A stretch of DNA of 64,000 nucleotides, taken from NCBI GenBank assembly GCA_020726505.1, contig JAHLEZ010000026.1:620001-684000 (forward strand), given 5' to 3'. Within the stretch, counting starts at the first letter, position 1; each line of letters begins with the position of its first letter. Positions 22,703 through 33,919 of this stretch are shown in pieces. The notes below the pieces were generated by a model. That model saw only the letters and a list, made by a program, of their open reading frames with translations, was not told the DNA's origin and searched no databases. Origin of the DNA: Leptodontidium sp. MPI-SDFR-AT-0119. Taxonomy: Eukaryota > Ascomycota > Leotiomycetes > Helotiales > Leptodontidiaceae. Made by a program: the position numbers and the translations under genes.

Positions 22703-24336
22703 ATGAAGCACTCTCTTGACGACGTCGATTCCAGCGATAATGATGCTTTCCCCCCTAAAAAGAAGGCCAAACCTCCATCTCTACAAGAGATATTAGACGA
22801 ATTCGGACCAATTACAAGCGTCACTTTTGATCCCTTTAAATGCGAACCCCCGCGGCTTGCTACAGCGACTTTACCACCATCTTTCCCTGTATCTGCACAT
22901 CCATTCGACTACTTTACCTTATTCTTTACGCCTGCCCTTCTGCAGATTATTACGTCTAATACGAATCACTATGCGAACCTACAACGAATGCGAGTCAAAC
23001 AAGAAAGAGCGCGGGAATGGCATAACATAGTTCCGGAGGAAATATATGTCTTTTTGGGGGTATTAATACATATAGGAATCCATAAGGAGCCTCGCATTGA
23101 TATGTATTAGAATACAGACAAAGAAAGAGGTCCAATATATCCAATTCCGGCTCATATTGCACTTGTTCGGTTTGAAGAAATCAAGAGATATTGTCACGTC
23201 TCTAATGTTGAAGAGGATGAGCGCCTTGGTTATCACCTACCTCAGAATACGAGTTGGTGGTATAAAATAGAGCCTCTTGCTTCGGAAATCAGAGCCTCAT
23301 ACCAACGTTATTACTCTCCTTCTACCGAAGTTAGTATTGATAAGCTTATAGTTCGTTGTTTTAGAAAGTAAGTACCCCGCTTCTGTGTATTGATTTACCC
23401 CTCCTAATTTATATTAGATCCTCACACACCTACAAGATGCCGAATAAACCAATCAAGCAAGGGTACAAGATATACGCAATCGCAGATCATGGGTACATAT
23501 ACAATTAGGTATAGAGCTCTAGAGCCAATAGATTGCAGTCTCTATTCAAGCATCCAAAGCTCACTCCAACAGGGTCTCTTGTACGATCTTTGGTACTCTC
23601 TCTACCTCGAAAACGCCTATCAGTCTATCTTAACAACTACTTCACTTCCATACCCCTTTTTGAAGAGCTTCGGGCCTGTGGTTATAGTGCTATTAGTACT
23701 ACACGCCCACATACGCAATTACCATTGAATTTCGCTGTCTTAAAGAAGCGATATGCCAGCTCTATACAATGGAACACCTTGTTTGCAAAGGTAGTGGAGA
23801 ACACGCTTTGTTTAGCATGGCAAGACAATAATATTGTTCTAGCTCTAAGCAATATTCATACCGTGGATCAAGTAGATGACTTTGTGACAAAAGAACGAAA
23901 GAGGCCATCAAAGACATCAACCAACGGCCGCATCGTCAGACAAGTATTTGGGGACGAGCATACAAAAGAGCTGCAGATTCCGCGATTTATTGATGATTAT
24001 AATCATCATATAGGAGGAGTTGATTTAGCTAATCAATTCAGGGAAGTATATGAGACTCATCGAGCTACTCAACGAAATTGGTGGCCTCTTTTCTATTAGT
24101 TACTTGATGTGGCCTGTATCAACGCATACAGGTTATATTTATTACATACTAGTGATCAACGACAATTAAGTCACTTACAATTTAGAATAAAGTTGTGCCA
24201 AAAGCTCTTTACTTATTCGACAAAGGCACAACTTACTCAATTGTATACTGATCTAGGAGGGAAAAGATTCTTCAATTCGGACCTACCCCACATCCACTTT
24301 TGGAAAAGGTTTCCTAAACGTAGCTGCTGTGTTTAG
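22703..24336 (+). pseudogene. piggyBac-type transposase of the 22.2-24.6 kb element
   Basis: Begins MKHSLDDVDSSDNDAFPPKK with an acidic N-terminus. DDE_Tnp_1_7 segments follow: FFTPALLQIITSNTNHYA, GVLIHIGIHKEPRI, YYSPSTEVSIDKLIVRCFR, YLNNYFTSIPLFEELRA, DDYNHHIGGVDLANQFRE and the end FPKRSCCV. Stops at 23108-23110, 23506-23508, 23512-23514 and 24097-24099 stand where the family has Trp (Y-W-NTDKERG, YN-W-V-W-SSR, LFY-W-LLDVACIN). Each is TGG-to-TAG, i.e. C-to-T at CpA on the other strand, consistent with RIP. A short intron near 23370-23418 is possible. Inactive. Confidence 0.88.
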
Positions 24337-24489
24337 TGTGTATACATAAGGAAGACGCAGAAAGTGCTAGGAAAGCCAGTCCTTACTTCTACGAAGAGAT
24401 CGTATGGCGGATGCGACTTTTGTAATGTTTCCTTATGTATGGAGGGGGAGTGTTAGGTACGATTTCATCAACCGCATGTAGCTTACTAG

Positions 24490-24602
24490 GGAATTTGTAT
24501 GCAAAGGTACATAAAATAATGCACTAGGCCCCTGTCTCGCTTCTTGATGGCCGGCCCGCATCCCCCTTGCTAGCGTGGGCAATGTCTCACCGGACGAAGG
24601 GA
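24490..24602 (-). repeat. Right terminal inverted repeat of the piggyBac-like element
   Basis: Reverse complement matches 22183-22289: shared block GCATTATTTTATGTACCTTT (24503-24522 on the opposite strand) and an identical outer 41 bp ending GGACGAAGGGA at 24602. Confidence 0.9.
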
Positions 24603-24758
24603 TAGGCATAATTCCCCTGTAACTACAGGGGTACGCTCCGCTAACGGCGAGGGGTTATTTAGAGGGGTAACGCCTCCCCCCCCCCCCCTCTTTTGACTCC
24701 TCTATTATCTCCACACATTACCTAATTCTTCACACGAATATTCTGAAGCTATATTACA
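24603..24758. other. Hairpin and poly-C tract between two elements
   Basis: Contains a perfect 8-bp hairpin CCCCTGTA-AC-TACAGGGG (24614-24631) and a C homopolymer of about 13 near 24677. Probably the 5' untranslated end of the element whose frame starts at 24759/24771. Confidence 0.4.
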
Positions 24759-25092
24759 GTGGGAATCGTTATGGACACTAAAAGAGTCTATGACTACGCA
24801 GACTATGGGCTGTCAGACAACCAATCAGAGCTTTCTGATCCCCCTGATTCGATAGTCTCTGGAGAGACGGATGATGAGGATGCTGAAGAGGCCGCCGAAT
24901 GGTACGAGTTATCTTCTGATTCTGAAGATGAGGACGAAGATGTGGATTCCCTAGAAGAGCTTACCCCCGGTCAAATCGCTACCAAATCGAAGGGCAAGGG
25001 CAAATCCAATACTTCGTCATTATCTAGAGTATCAGTCACTTCCTCAGTTAAAAAGGAATTCTCTATCGGAACCAGAATTCGGGCTGTAACAA
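24759..25092 (+). pseudogene. 5' part of a DNA-transposon ORF, cut at the NRPS junction
   Basis: Acidic N-terminal region (SDSEDEDEDVDSLEEL) followed by KKEFSIGTRIRAVTMLD, which resembles the start of the helix-turn-helix of Tc1/pogo-like transposases. The sequence similarity to such proteins stops at about 25092, where minus-strand NRPS coding begins. ATG at 24771 is the likely start. Family assignment is tentative. Confidence 0.5.
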
Positions 25093-28000
25093 TGCTCGAC
25101 GACCAACTGTGAACCAACCGACTGTGCGAGATATATCGATCTTGTTATCCCAGGCCTCCCGCCCATGGCCTTCGCTGAAGACAGGAGGACTTGGTCGGTC
25201 GGGGAATGCGGCAGAGAAAGAGTAGGCCAAGGCCGAGATCATCAGCTCTACTGGCCGTGTCCTGAATGCTTCGTTACAGCTCCCAAGAATTGCCGCAGTT
25301 GTTGGTCTGTCTAGTGCGAAAGTTTTCACAGCTGTGGCTCCATAGACATTTGCGGATGCGTTGATGCCCCAGTAGGGAAGTTGTGGCGGCTGAACTTCAA
25401 ATGGAGCGGAGTCCCTGGGGTCTAGAGTGTTAACAGCATACTCTGCCTGCAAATTGCACCATGCATGGAAGCCCATCGATGGTGGCATGGAAAATTGACC
25501 CGAACGTAAGAGGCTCTCGAGATCTTGTAACAGGACCCGCCACGACACGAGATCGACAACAAGGTGATGTATAGTAATGAAGAGACTCTGAGACCCGGGC
25601 TGATCGAAAAACAGAGCCGCAAGTAGCGGACCGCGCTTAATGTCCAGCATTTCACGACATTGACGAATGGCCCGCGCTTGATTAACACTTGTGACTGCCT
25701 TGCCTTCTACCGCACGGATCCGGAACGAGCTGGGGATATCACTGACAAGATGCTGCTCCCAGCGACCATGGTTTGTGCGGCTGAATCGCGCTCGGAGCAT
25801 GGGATGCCTAGAGACGAGGGCAGCTATGGAGTCCGCCACAGAGGAGAATACTACTGGCACCCGCAGCTTGAGAAAGAAGCATTGATCAAAGGAAGTCTGG
25901 TCAGGATTCGGCTGTTAGTGAAGGTAGAGCTGCTGAATAGGACTTAGTCGGAAAGGTTGGTCTGTTACATCTTTACTTGCAGCCGAGCCGAGCGCAAGTT
26001 GATTCACGGAAGACAGGTCGACCACAAGGCACGAGATGGTTTTTTTGCGGAAAATATCGGAAGTAGAGATATTGCCTAGAGAGGCACGGGCGGCGGACGA
26101 GACCTGCATCGCGGTGATAGAGTCGCCAGCGAGACGGAAAAAACTGTCGTCGACACCGATGCTGGCCGCGTCGAGGTTGAGGACTTGCGCCCAGATCTCT
26201 TGCAGCACGTGCTCTGCGGGTGTCGAAGGGGATCGCTTGTCGCGCTGCTCTCCACTCCGCAGCTCTGCCAGCTGTCGTGTCGAGAAGGTCGACCCGAGTT
26301 CGCGGAGGCGTCGTCGATCCGTCTTGCCGGACGTGGTAGTTGGGAGCCGAGACACGGCGAAGAAGACTGCTGGCACCATGTAGCCAGGTAGGCTCTCCGT
26401 AAGTGCCTCCTCCACCGCTGTAGGGATACTGATCACTCGGACTCGAGGGGGCCAAGATGCTTCTGCTTCGGTGTCCCTCTCCTCTTCCCTCTTCTCCTCC
26501 CCCTCCAGAACTATGAATGCTGCTAGCATCGTGCTGGCCCCTTCACCCCGCGGAAGAATCACCTCTGCGACCGCCTGCCGCGCTCCTGGAACGCAGAGAC
26601 GCAGGTGGTGCTCGACCTCACCCAGCTCTACGCGCTGCCCACGGATCTTGACCTGGGTATCCTTGCGGCCCATAAACATCAGACTGCCGTCCTCGTTGTA
26701 GCGCACCAGATCACCCGTCTTATACAGCCGACCTCGACGACCTGGGTGGCCCGGCCCGCCCCGTAGCAGCCAAGGCGGGTCCTCGATAAACGCTGCTGCT
26801 GTCTTCTCTGTATCGTGGAGGTACCCACGCGCCAGGATTGGACCTTCGACGAGTAGCTCGCCAATCACCCCGATTGAAGCCAGTTTATCGTCTTCCCCAA
26901 CTGTTACAATCCAGCATACCGACCCGACAGCCCATCCAATACATGATCCTTGCTTAGGATTGATGTTAAACTTGTTGAGCGAAGATATCACCACACATTC
27001 CGTAGGCCCGTAGCCATTGACAACCGTCGCAAGATGTCCCCACCTTATAAGGTCCTCGCTTGTTACAGCCTCACCGCCCATAATAAGAGTTTTCAGACAC
27101 GTCAACCGGCTTGGATCAAGTAGACGAGCCATGGTTGGGGTTAAGAAAGTGGTGTTGACGTTCATCATGTTGATGGCTTTCTCAACATCATCATTGCCAT
27201 CAACGGCAACGTTTATACATATGCAACCACCATATAGAAGGGTAGTAAGTACTTCCATAATCGACACATCAAAGGTGTAAGAGACGACTTGGAGGACACG
27301 AGAGTCCTGGTCGAAACCGATTTCGAGTCCATGATGCCAGCAGCTAGAGCTGACAGCACGATGGTCCACCACCACGCCTTTGGGCTGTCCAGTGCTCCCT
27401 GATGTGAAGATCACGTACGGGGCAGACGTTGGGACAACCTCTGACACCGGGCTGCCGGTCTTCTCCTCGGCCATGCTGGCCATGGTATCACGGCTGACAG
27501 CTACAACATGTCGGTCCGGTCGAGTGAGCGCTGCAGCGTTCCGTTCCGAGGTCAGGACAACTCGTGCTGCGGTCTGCGTGATGATCAGCTCACGGCGATC
27601 GGTAGCCTGAGACGGGTCGAGAGGAACAAAAGCTCCACCGGCCTTGAGGACTGCTAGCATCGCTACCACTGCCCACTTCGACTTCTCAAAACACAGCGGC
27701 ACCATCGTTTCGGCCGTGACTCCCAGGTCCGCGAGGTGCGATGCCAGCCTGCCAGCCAGCCTGTCCAGCTCCGCATGCGTCAACTCGCCGTCCCAAGCAC
27801 ACACTGCCGTGGCACCTGGCCGCACTTGAACCTGCTCCTCCACCAAGCTGTGGACACAACGATCGACCGCTGCCGGCACGGTCCCGTTCCACGCCCACAA
27901 CTTCTCGTGGTCTGATGCTGTTAGCATGTCGACTTCCGCAATCGTCATACCCTCCTTGGCCGTCGCAAGCTGCTGCATCACGCTGCCAAACCGCTCTAGT

Positions 28001-30224
28001 AATGATGTAGCAAGACTCTCGATCAACTCTGTCTTGGCGTAGACAGCTTCTATCGCCAAGCTTTCACTATCCAAGAGACAGACTATGTTTAGTGCGTAAC
28101 TGGCAAACGCCGTTGCTTTAACACTAGACTGCCACCTTCCCAGCACGCCAGCTGCCGCTTTCGTCTCCGCCTCATGCTCTTCCCGGGGTTGGACGACCAG
28201 CAGAGTTTGGAATTGACATGCCCGGTAGGCCCGTCGCTCATCCCCCGGATGTTCTGGAGACCGGTCTGCTCGTAAGGGATCATATCGACTGATTGCGACT
28301 GTACTCGCTGCAAGAACGCGGAAACACTCTGCGCAGCATTGATCTGGATTCGGACAGGAACTGTGGCAATCGTTGGACCTGCGACCTCCTCGATCTCGGC
28401 CATAGTGGCGCTTCGACCAGATACCGTCATACCGAAGACAATATCAGCCGGATCGCTAGTGCCACCAGGAGTTACAGCGGCTGATGCCGTCAAAGCCCAG
28501 GCCGCCCGGATGAGACTGGCCACGGTGATGTCAGGTTCTGTGATGGAAGGTAGCGCACACCGGTACTTTACAACACTGTCTGCTACCGGGCCTGCTTGTG
28601 GGGCTGCCAACAGGGGAAATGGTTCGGATTCATAGCCTTCGAATTCCGACCGCCAGTAGGCAGTCGCAGCCTCCGTATCTATACTCGACAGATATCTGCG
28701 AAGAACTTGAAGTCTGTGAACCTCTGAGATTGTGCTACCCCTAGGTAGGCATCGTTGACAAACTGGCGTACTCGAGCGAAGAACTGCCCATCATAGAGTG
28801 CGTGGTGTAGTGTCCAGATGAACCAGGCGCGCTGCTGGTCCTGGCTGACGACTATGGCATATCGGGCGAGCGGTCGGCCAAGTGCCATAGGTTCTGCTGC
28901 ATCCTGTTGAAGATAGCGATCAAGGTCGGTGTCGCTTTTCCAATGGATTCCCTCTTCGATCACGGCCTGGACGAGGCCACAGTGCTCGTCCTGGACGATC
29001 CGTGAGCGCAAGATAGGTAGCTGGCGAACCGCCTCTTCCCATGCTCCTCGTAGGCGACCCAGATCGATGTTTTCTGATAGCTCGAGGACGCTCCGCAGAG
29101 TATATGTACCCGCAGACTTGGAAGTCAAGGCGAGAAGACCTTCTTGGAGCGGCGTGCATAGGTACGCATCTGCAATCGAATCGTGGTCGAGGCCACACGC
29201 AGCTGCGATACGCCTGCGAAACTCTGGCACATCCAGAGAGTTATCTATCAAGGTAGAGGGCGCAATAACATCCGGCAGCAGCTCCCTTTGACGAGGAGAT
29301 AGCAGTGACAGTGCGCCCAGGCGGGGGTTGCGGAACACGTCTGCAACAGAGAAGGAGAGGTTGGCCCGGCGTGCAATGGCCACAACCTTCATGGCGGCGA
29401 CAGAATCGCCACCGAGACGGAAGAAACTGTCGTCGACACCAATGCTGGCCGCATCGAGGTTGAGGACCTTCGCCCAGATCTCCTGCAGCACGTGCTCTGC
29501 CGGTGTCGAAGGAGCTCGCTTGTCACGCTGCTGTCCACTACGCAGCTCTGCCAGCTGTCGTGTCGAGAAGGTCGACCCGAGTTCACGGAGGCGTCATCGA
29601 TCGGTCTTTCCGGACGTGGTAGTTGGGAGCCGAGACACGGCGAAGAAGACTGCTGGCACCATGTATCCAGGTAGGCTCTCAGCAAGTGCCTCCTCCACCG
29701 CTGTAGGGATACTAATCACCCGGATCCGAGGGGGCCAAGATGCGTCTACTCTGTTGTACCTCTCCTCTTCCCCTTTTTCCTCCCTCTCCCCCCCTTCCGC
29801 TTCCCCCTCCTTTTCGACATTCTCCTCCTCCCCCTCCCCCTCCAGGACTATGAATGCGGCTAGCATCATGCTGACCCCCTCGCCCTCCGGAAGAATCACC
29901 TCTGCGACCGCTTGCCGCACTCTTGGCACGCAGACACGGAGGTGGTACTCGACCTCACCTAGCTCTACGCGCTGCCCACGAATCTTTACCTGGGTGTCCT
30001 TGCGGCCCATAAACATCATACTGCCGTCCTCGTTGTAGCGCACCAGATCACCCGTCTTATACAACCGACCTCGACGACCCGGGTGGCCCGGCCCGCCCCG
30101 TAGCAGCCAAGGTGGGTCCTCGATAAACGCTGCTGTGGTCTTCTCTGTGTCGTGGAGGTACCCTCGCGCCACGATTGGCCCTTCCACAAGCAGCTCGCCT
30201 ATAGTACCGATTGGTGCAAGCCGG
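25092..30224 (-). pseudogene. Non-ribosomal peptide synthetase relic, 3' part: A1(C-term)-T-C-A2-T-E(partial)
   Basis: Minus-strand order: A1 C-terminal subdomain (YKTGDLVRYNEDGSMMFMGR, 30187-29594); thiolation DDSFFRLGGDSVAAMK (about 29430); condensation with HHALYDG (about 28800); complete A2 in a 743-codon frame 28146-25915 (FTSGSTGQPKG, NGYGPTE, YKTGDLVR); thiolation DDSFFRLAGDSITAMQ; then an epimerisation-type domain with HHLVVDLVSWR, cut at about 25092 after DISRTVGWFTV. Defects: stop CGA-to-TGA at about 29594, frameshifts near 28690 and 28215, stop CAA-to-TAA (CpA context) near 25915, loss of the 3' end. A D-amino-acid-forming module is implied. A2 code by hand alignment is about D-V-M-F-I-G-G-V-I-K; no substrate claimed. 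Confidence 0.92.
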
Positions 30225-33200
30225 TAGGGCTCCGATGTGAAGATGAAGATATATGAAGCTTCACTTCATATAATTCATGAATTATATGAAAAGCTCTTAA
30301 ATATTCATGAAATAAATGAAGTGAAGCGTGAAAAAGAGGCTCTCTCATGAAGATTCATGAAGATATTCTATTTTTGGGTAGTTATTTATAGGTCAATTTA
30401 TAGTCCATGGCTCTTCTCCTTCTGGTAAAACATCATCCTTGGCCCGAAACCTTGGGGGGAGCTAAACGATATTAAAATTAGTAGTGGAGTGCAGCTAACG
30501 ATTGCATTAGTACTTACCTCTGGTAGTACGACTGCGCTATCTCTTTGTATTCGCTCAAACCAGGCCTTCAATAAGGTCACCATACGCATGGTTTCCCCAC
30601 TCATATGAAGTCTCCGGATGCCCAAAAGGTCCCTACCACCGTAAAAAAGCCGTTCAACGTCAACTTCTGAGCCAGGTACAGCAAGTAAGTCTCTTGCCGC
30701 CTCGGCCATTAATGGATACATAAAAGAATTAGCTTTCCACTAATCTAAGATCCAATTTGGGTAGTAATTAGTCGCATCGGCCATATTCCAATCCACAGGC
30801 TCCGAATTAAGATATTTATCAATATCACAGGCAGTAGAACTATCACGATTTCTATGAGCTCTCCGTAAAAGACCAATAGCGTGAACGTTAGCTCCTGAAG
30901 GAATAGGGGCCTCTGGTCGTGCGGCGTTTCCGGCTCCAGGTTTTAGGTACTCCTTTTTAAGATATCTTCGAATCCTGATGATAATTGTATCTGAATCGTC
31001 GCCATATTGCTCTCTGATATTGATTAGTTTGACACGGGGGTCAAGAACATGTGCGGCCAAGTATATGTCGTTGTTTTTGATGATTTCCATGTAGTCGTCA
31101 CACTTCTTAACTACGGCTGTAAAAGCTGACCGAATATCGTCTCCTACGTCTCCAAAAGAACCTTGAGCATTCGATACGTCGTCTAGCAAGTCGTCTAGCC
31201 CCCACATGAGACCGAGTATGTCTGGTAAGCATAGTTGAGCACGTGAAACAGAGACTGTGAAGTTGTAAAGAGGCTATAGAACCTTTTCCAGCGTAGCGGC
31301 TACTTCCCATTCTCTGTCTGTCGGAACCAAAGGATGAAGTTGAGGGAACATACGTGCTAAACGTTGAATTGCCTCCCGATGTTGATATACTTTAGACATC
31401 ATCAAATACAGCGCATTCCAGCGTGTAGATACATCCAAGGGTATCAAAATTGGGCTCAATTTAGACTAAGCAAGTCTCCGTTCCTCTGTTTCCGTAATCC
31501 AAAGAACTATAGCACGTATCTTCTCATACACACTCAAAGCTAGGCACTCTTGAGAGTTAAACACACCACCAGCGTCATGTACTCTCTCTAAAAACTGGGC
31601 AGCCTCCCTGAATTCCCTTCCCCTTAATTCCTTGTAAATTGCACTAGCTATAAGCGCGATAATATGTGCGGCACAGCGAATTTGGCTGTCTCTACCGTGA
31701 AATCGACATCGCGGAAGGCCTGCGGCCGGTGTTAAAGAGTCGTCGTGGTCCTCCAAAAGTATGATATGAGAGTGCTTAGCGAAGGTACCGTTTGGGCCAA
31801 CATTATCGCCACATACAGCGAAGAGTTTAGCACGGCAGTTAAGGCTAATATGCTTAGCTGTTGTGATCGTTTTCTTGTCGTCTCGTACCTTCTCCTTAAC
31901 TATCTCGTAGTCGGGACTAATAGTTCGCATAAAGATTTCCGCCATAAGCTTCCCTGATCTTGAACCTTACATCTCAATAAACTCGATAACCATCGATTTA
32001 CGCTCCCAATTAGGTGTAATCCAATGCGCAATCACTGCCAAGATATGAATATTGTTCTTAGCACCCCAGCCGTCGAAGGTAATTGAGAATGTTATACATG
32101 TTGTGGCCAACTCTTTCTTACTGTCTCTGCGCATATCATGAAATCGATACTCTGCTTTCTCATTGAGTACATCAGCAGAAGATATTAGACATGTAGTTCC
32201 AACAGAAAGATAGAGATTCTGAAAAGATATACTCTTAATAGAAAGAAAAGATTGATTTGTGGTGATAATATATTAAAGAACTACTTCTTCCACACTAGGG
32301 ATTAGTGCACTTTTCACAACAAATAACTCAATAGAACCATTGGTAAAACCTTTGGGAATATGCGGTTGTATTCCAAGCTTATATTGACTCGCTGTCAATT
32401 TATGAATCTTCTTTATATGTTCTCCCAACGCAGTTGTACTCCCATGGCGAGCTTTATCGGTAGAAGTGTAGGCTGGCCCGCAGATTTTGCATGTCCATAA
32501 TCTGTTGATTCGTACGCGTTCCTCTCCTTTCTTTGACCATTCGTCTCCTAATGTAGTCACATCAAAGAATAGGATCGTCCAGGTACTTTCAGTCCGATCC
32601 TTCCGAGTCTTTTTAGTAGTCCTGTCGACTTTCTTCAGCACAATTTGTACTGTGGATGCGAGGCCTCGGCGTGTAGGGGTACCATCATCTTGTATATAGA
32701 TCGTTTCGGCTTGATTTTCGTCGTTTGAGTCGTCATCTTCTAGTCCTGGCTCGTCAAGATCTTCATCTTCTTCTTCAGCAACATTTGACGATTGTGTGGC
32801 CTGTCGATTCGTGGCAGGAGTGCGAGGAGGGTTGACGATAGGTTCATCGATTCTTTCAAGATTCCGATAGTTTATAACTATTCTATTACGTCGTGAAGTA
32901 TCGCGAACAAAAGGAGCGAATGCAAGTTGTCTTTAGTCAGGAGGGAGAGACATAACTAAGTCAAACTTTAATTAGTATTTACTCGACCAAAACAAATCCA
33001 AACAACAAAACCGCACCTGTTTTGGAAAGCTGAGACCTTATAGATTCGATCTGTGTATTTGGCAGATGTGTGCGAGGAAAGGTTCTAGCATAGTATACTA
33101 GTAAACAATTACGGTTTAGGTGAGGGGATGCGCGACGCTGAAGCTCTCACGGCTTTTGCAGGAGCTAACGTTTTTAAGCCTAGTTTTTTGTCACGTGGAA

Positions 33201-33330
33201 ATCTTCATATACTTCATGAATTTTTCATGAAGATTTGACGATATTATTATATGAATATGAATCTGTAAATATTATATGAAGTGAAGAATGAAGAGCGGCG
33301 ATTTTTCATATACTTCATATCGGAGCCCTA
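30225..33330 (-). mobile_element. hAT DNA transposon inserted in the NRPS
   Basis: Ends TAGGGCTCCGAT and its reverse complement ATCGGAGCCCTA (12 bp), flanked by a perfect 8-bp duplication CAAGCCGG (30217-30224, 33331-33338), as expected for hAT. Subterminal regions are full of short ATGAA/TTCAT motifs in both orientations. Encodes a decayed hAT transposase on the minus strand. Removing the element with one duplication rejoins NRPS frames as DDRLAPIGTIGELL. Confidence 0.95.
30398..32960 (-). pseudogene. hAT transposase, decayed
   Basis: N-terminal acidic tail, then a BED-type zinc finger (LWTCKICGPAYTS .. GEHIKKIH) in frame 32641-32273. Core segments DDSLTPAAGLPRCRFHGRDS and RCAAHIIALIASAI; STRWNALYLMMSKVYQHREA; and the C-terminal hATC dimerisation domain (ARDLLAVPGSEVDVERLF) in 30721-30398. 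Frames are separated by st0ps at about 31466, 31272 and 30740 and by shifts; at 30740 a TAG precedes WKANSFMYP, where Gln (CAG) would fit. An intron-like gap may exist near 31950-32270. Not functional as it stands. Confidence 0.88.
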
Positions 33331-33692
33331 CAAGCCGGTCGTCCTGTTCAGGCACCACCACCCAGCACACTGAGCCCACGGCCGTGCCAATGCATGCCCC
33401 AGATTCAGCTTTGCCGCTGACTTGATGTAGGGTACACATTGTACATTCCGTGGGTCCATATCCGTTTAGTACTTTCGAGAGGTGGGCCCATTGTGCAAAG
33501 TCTGCCCGGTTTCCGCTCTCCCCAGTCAAAACAATGGTCTCTAACGAGAGGACATGACTTGGGACAATCAGGCGACTGACTGTTGGAGTTAGGAAAGCGA
33601 TATTGACCTTCATCGCGTCGATTGTCTCTTCTATCCGGCCAAGAATATCCCTCTCCGTAGGAATGCACACGCACCCACCATATTGCCTTCAT
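33331..33692 (-). pseudogene. NRPS relic, 5' part: adenylation domain A1 core
   Basis: Minus-strand frame beginning QYGGCVCIPTERDI and continuing KVNIAFLTPTVSRLI, NGYGPTECTM and VGSVCWVVVPEQDD up to the hAT insertion. It is the direct upstream continuation of the A1 domain at 30224. Upstream of 33692 NRPS similarity stops abruptly, so the first half of A1 and everything before it are missing. Confidence 0.9.
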
Positions 33693-33919
33693 GCTTGGTA
33701 CGCCAGGAGCTTACGGCAATCGGTGGTCAAACCGCAGATCAATCTCAAGAGTTAGCTAGGATTGGTGGAGCTATTGGTACAATGCGTTCAAGACAAGAAG
33801 ATGTTCGCGCTGGACGTGTAAAGAAAAAGCTTACGGCTACTCAGCTCCACCTACAAAAACTTGCTCGGGCTCAGGCAAAGGCAACTGGAAATGGTGGTAA
33901 TGGACATCATGATGATTGA
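33693..33919 (+). pseudogene. Unidentified ORF tail, probably mobile-element derived
   Basis: Plus-strand frame QELTAIGGQTADQSQELARI .. RVKKKLTATQLHLQKLARAQ .. GNGHHDD, stop at 33917-33919. Hydrophilic, helix-prone and basic, like the C-terminal tails of fungal transposases, but no catalytic region is present. It abuts the NRPS relic at 33692. Function unknown. Confidence 0.4.

Larger units (their letters stand above)
22183..24602 (+). mobile_element. piggyBac-like DNA transposon, complete ends, with nested insertions
   Basis: Bounded by imperfect inverted repeats of about 105 bp whose outer 41 bp are identical (TCCCTTCGTCCGG...), flanked by TA on each side (22181-22182, 24603-24604). Encodes a decayed DDE_Tnp_1_7 transposase. 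A MITE (22297-22631), itself carrying a solo LTR (22446-22618), sits between the left terminal repeat and the transposase. TTAA, the usual piggyBac target, is not present at the ends. Confidence 0.85.

Noticed and set aside
22181..24604. TTAA target duplication for the piggyBac-like element
   Set aside because: The flanks read CCTTTA and TAGGCA; only TA is shared, so TTAA is not claimed.
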